This document shows positions 62,039 to 64,000 of a stretch of DNA of 64,000 nt, piece by piece. The notes beneath the pieces are model-generated. The model did no database searches. It was given only the letters and a program-made list of their open reading frames with translations, and was not told the origin of the DNA. This DNA comes from Pelagovum pacificum. GTDB lineage: Bacteria > Pseudomonadota > Alphaproteobacteria > Rhodobacterales > Rhodobacteraceae. How positions within the stretch are numbered: the first letter of the stretch is position 1; each line of letters opens with the position of its first letter. Location: NCBI RefSeq assembly GCF_016134045.1, contig NZ_CP065915.1, positions 1,488,001 to 1,552,000 on the forward strand, in the 5' to 3' direction. The position numbers were made by a program, and so were the translations under genes.

Positions 62039-63423
62039 CCGTCAGCCTCCCGATAGGTGGGCTCCACCGGAACCCCGTCCGTCACGTATTCCTGCCCGAC
62101 GACGATGATGTCGACCTGATCGGGCAACCCGGTGAGCCAGACCCCGTCGGCGCTGTCGCGCACCATCCGGGCCGGCATGAAGAGCGCGGTGCGGTCGTCG
62201 GCGACGGTGCGCACGCCGAGCTCTCCCTCGTCGTTCAGCGTAAGAGCCGATTGGGGCACCAGGTGGGCGTCGCGGCCGTCGGCCTGGATCAGGATCTCCG
62301 CCGTCTCGCCGTCGCTGATCGACAGGTCCTCGTTGGGCACCGTGACCTCGATGCGGAAAGTGCGGGTCATCTCGTCGGCGGAGCGGCTGACGAAGGTGAC
62401 TTCGCCGCGCACGTCCTGCCCGGAGGACAGCCGCGCACCTGCCGTCGCCCCGATATGGATCTTGGAGACGTTGGCCTCAGGCACGAACCCGACGAGGCGG
62501 ATCGGCTCGAGCTGGATGATCGTCGCGCAAAGCCCGCCGACCTGCACCAGCGAGCCGCGCTCTGCCGTATCTGTTTCCGTCAGGCCACCGAACGGGGCGG
62601 TGATGGTCAGGCGCGTGATCTCACGCTCCGCCGCGGCGACGGAGGCCTGCGCGGACTGGATCGTCGCCTGGGCACCTTCGACACCGGCCTGCGCGCCCTC
62701 GATCCCGGCCTCTGCACTGGCGACTCCGGCGCTCGCGGCGACCAGCGTCGCCTGCGCGGAGGAGACGGAGGCACGGGCGCTCTCGAGCGCGGCTTCGGCA
62801 TTGGCGAGCTGGGTCTCGGAGGTGTAGCCGTCCTCGCTCAGCCGGCTGGCGGCGTTGTAGTTGATCTGCGCTTCCGACAGGCGGGCACGGGCCTCTGCGA
62901 CACGGGCTTCGGCCTCCGCCACGCGGGATTCGGCTTCGGCGCGGCCGGCTTCGGCCTCGGGTATGCGGGCGCGGGATTCCGGCAGGCGGGCGCGCGCCTC
63001 GGCAAGGCGGCCCTGTGCCTCTTCCAGCGATGCGGTCCGGGTGCCGGGGTCGAGCTCGCAGAGCACGTCACCCTCTTCCACGGTCGATCCCTTGGGAAGC
63101 GGTTCGGAAATCACCTGGCCGGAGGTTTCGGCCCGCACCTCGACAGTGCGGGCGGCCTCGGTGCGGCCCCGCAGGACGACGGCATCGTCGATCGTCTGGG
63201 TCTGGGAGGCGAGGGCGACGACCTTCACGCGGCCGATCTCGATCTCACCGTCGGTCACGAGTCCGCCATCGTCTTCGGCGGTAGCCTCGTCAGCGGCGGT
63301 CTTGGCCTGCACTTCTTCGACGGTTTCGCCGCGTGCGAACGCCATCAACTGATCGCGCTGAACGATAATGAAATAGAGCGCGACCGTTACCAGGATCGCA
63401 GAAATAATGGGCATGAGGCGCAT
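62035..63423 (-). CDS. RND efflux periplasmic adaptor (membrane fusion protein)
   Basis: 462-residue adaptor. An N-terminal membrane anchor (MRLMPIISAILVTVALYFII) is followed by an acidic linker, a lipoyl half-motif (ETSGQVISEPLPKGSTVEEG), a very long Ala/Glu coiled-coil hairpin (about 120-275) built of heptads, the second lipoyl half (ITAPFGGLTETDTAERGSLV) and beta-barrel and membrane-proximal domains. The hairpin is longer than in AcrA. It is the first gene of the adaptor/pump operon; the 279-bp upstream gap contains a promoter with an internal dyad. Confidence 0.93.
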   Translation of the reverse strand: MRLMPIISAILVTVALYFIIVQRDQLMAFARGETVEEVQAKTAADEATAEDDGGLVTDGEIEIGRVKVVALASQTQTIDDAVVLRGRTEAARTVEVRAETSGQVISEPLPKGSTVEEGDVLCELDPGTRTASLEEAQGRLAEARARLPESRARIPEAEAGRAEAESRVAEAEARVAEARARLSEAQINYNAASRLSEDGYTSETQLANAEAALESARASVSSAQATLVAASAGVASAEAGIEGAQAGVEGAQATIQSAQASVAAAEREITRLTITAPFGGLTETDTAERGSLVQVGGLCATIIQLEPIRLVGFVPEANVSKIHIGATAGARLSSGQDVRGEVTFVSRSADEMTRTFRIEVTVPNEDLSISDGETAEILIQADGRDAHLVPQSALTLNDEGELGVRTVADDRTALFMPARMVRDSADGVWLTGLPDQVDIIVVGQEYVTDGVPVEPTYREADG

Positions 63424-63512
63424 ATCGTAGAGCCTGTTCCTGCACTGCGGCGTTCCGAACTTGTCCGTTCACTTAGCGACTTGCCGAAAGACCGCAACCT
63501 TTCCGTGAACAC

Positions 63513-63542
63513 ATTTAAACTGAACTGACCGGTTTAGTCCAG
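63513..63542 (-). promoter_or_regulatory. Promoter of RND operon with internal dyad (TetR-type operator candidate)
   Basis: On the minus strand TGGACT (63536-63541) and TTAAAT (63513-63518) are 17 bases apart. An imperfect 23-bp dyad (CTGAACTGACC... to ...CAG, 63520-63542) lies between and over them, the usual place for a TetR-family repressor of efflux genes. No tetR gene is in this window. Confidence 0.45.
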
Positions 63543-63701
63543 TCGAGAGGCATTTTCGCCGCACATGCCAAGGCTTTTGTGCATGCGGCCCGCTTTACGG
63601 GCAGTCTGTGAACACTTCGGGCGGGGTCTTGTCCTGCTTCTCCGCTTCACGATAAGAGACGCCAGACAAATTCGGCCGTGATGCGGCGTCGGGGAGGCTT
63701 T

Positions 63702-64000
63702 GTGAGCAACAACGACAGTTTTGTTGAAGAAGTGAGCGAGGCCGTTCGTCGGGACCGCCTGTTCGCCACCTTCAGAAAGTACGGCTGGATCGCCGGCCTC
63801 GTGGTGATCGCGATCGTCGGCGGTGCCGCATGGTCGGAATACACCAAGGCCCGCGACGCGGCCGAGGCCGAAGCGCTCGGCGATGCGCTGCTCGTTGCGA
63901 ACGAGGCCGACGACGCCGAGGAACGCGCCGCCGCGCTGACCCAGGTCGAGGCCGACGGCGGTGCCCGTGCCGTGGCCGGAATGCTGTCCGCCGGCGCCCT
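63702..64000 (+). CDS. YfgM-like TPR protein, 5' part, cut by window edge
   Basis: First 99 residues of a membrane-anchored TPR_21/YfgM-type protein; the rest lies past the right edge. It opens with a cytoplasmic part (SFVEEVSEAVRRDRLFATFR), then one transmembrane helix (YGWIAGLVVIAIVGGAAWSE) and the start of a helical periplasmic repeat region rich in Ala/Glu. YfgM assists periplasmic chaperones at the Sec translocon. The start is a GTG at 63702, four bases after GGGGAGG (63691-63697). In many genomes bamB and der follow; not visible here. Confidence 0.85.
   Translation, partial: MSNNDSFVEEVSEAVRRDRLFATFRKYGWIAGLVVIAIVGGAAWSEYTKARDAAEAEALGDALLVANEADDAEERAAALTQVEADGGARAVAGMLSAGA

Noticed and set aside
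58178..62056. 1292-codon plus-strand open frame across the RND pump gene
   Set aside because: It is the antisense of a clearly conserved RND permease; its His/Asp/Arg/Gly-rich translation is the usual product of reading high-GC coding DNA backwards.

Overview
The window is high-GC DNA from an alphaproteobacterium, most likely of the family Rhodobacteraceae (Roseobacter/Rhodobacter group). This rests on gene content and order: phaZ-phaC-phaP-phaR, a Bpt-type arginyl-tRNA-protein transferase, tandem DUF2852 proteins, a SelO gene, Entner-Doudoroff edd/eda, a TakP/mannitol-chloroaromatic-type TRAP transporter, and a CtrA-like box. No rRNA, tRNA, CRISPR array, intact insertion sequence or prophage was seen. 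Most of the window is ordinary chromosomal housekeeping DNA with one gene-poor accessory patch at about 26.9-30.2 kb.

Layout. 1-9.3 kb: 5' part of parE (topoisomerase IV, runs off the left edge), a 2-oxoglutarate/Fe(II) oxygenase, an SDR epimerase, an MltB lytic transglycosylase, a MATE exporter, a tyrosine-phosphatase-like protein, two small hypotheticals, and a divergent LysE exporter/Lrp regulator pair. 9.3-14.1 kb: the polyhydroxyalkanoate storage cluster (depolymerase divergent from synthase, phasin, repressor PhaR), with candidate PhaR sites before phaC and phaP. 14.1-21.1 kb: pyrC, hypotheticals, a MoxR ATPase and a VWA protein interrupted by an antisense hypothetical gene, and selO. 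21.1-23.7 kb: an ArsR-type regulator with a 13-bp inverted repeat and a truncated partner gene, a GNAT acetyltransferase coupled to a nucleoside hydrolase, and a small EF-hand secreted protein. 23.7-26.9 kb: an ilvB-parD-parE-ilvH transcription unit behind a complete-looking transcription attenuator (leader peptide with Ile-Leu-Val-Leu-Val, antiterminator, terminator).

26.9-30.2 kb holds a decayed RTX C-terminus and an intact RTX calcium-binding protein between gene-free flanks. 30.2-34.9 kb is a TRAP transporter operon with enlarged membrane subunits and a stem-loop pair between dctP and dctQ. 35.2-42.3 kb: VOC protein, Bpt, RDD, two DUF2852-type membrane proteins, a YbaK deacylase, glnE and two small genes. 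42.3-50.5 kb: eda, edd, a lipoprotein, an RlmI-type methyltransferase, PIN, Nudix, a PiT phosphate transporter and a host-attachment-family protein. 50.5-64 kb: rarD overlapping a LOG gene tail to tail, a large acidic LysM protein, an Atm1-type ABC exporter, a Bcr/CflA exporter, an RND efflux operon with a dyad inside its promoter, and the start of a YfgM-like TPR protein cut by the right edge.

No wholly new multigene system is evident. The strongest observations are the ilv attenuator, the toxin-antitoxin pair inside the ilv operon, the MoxR/VWA locus with its antisense gene, and several regulatory dyads.
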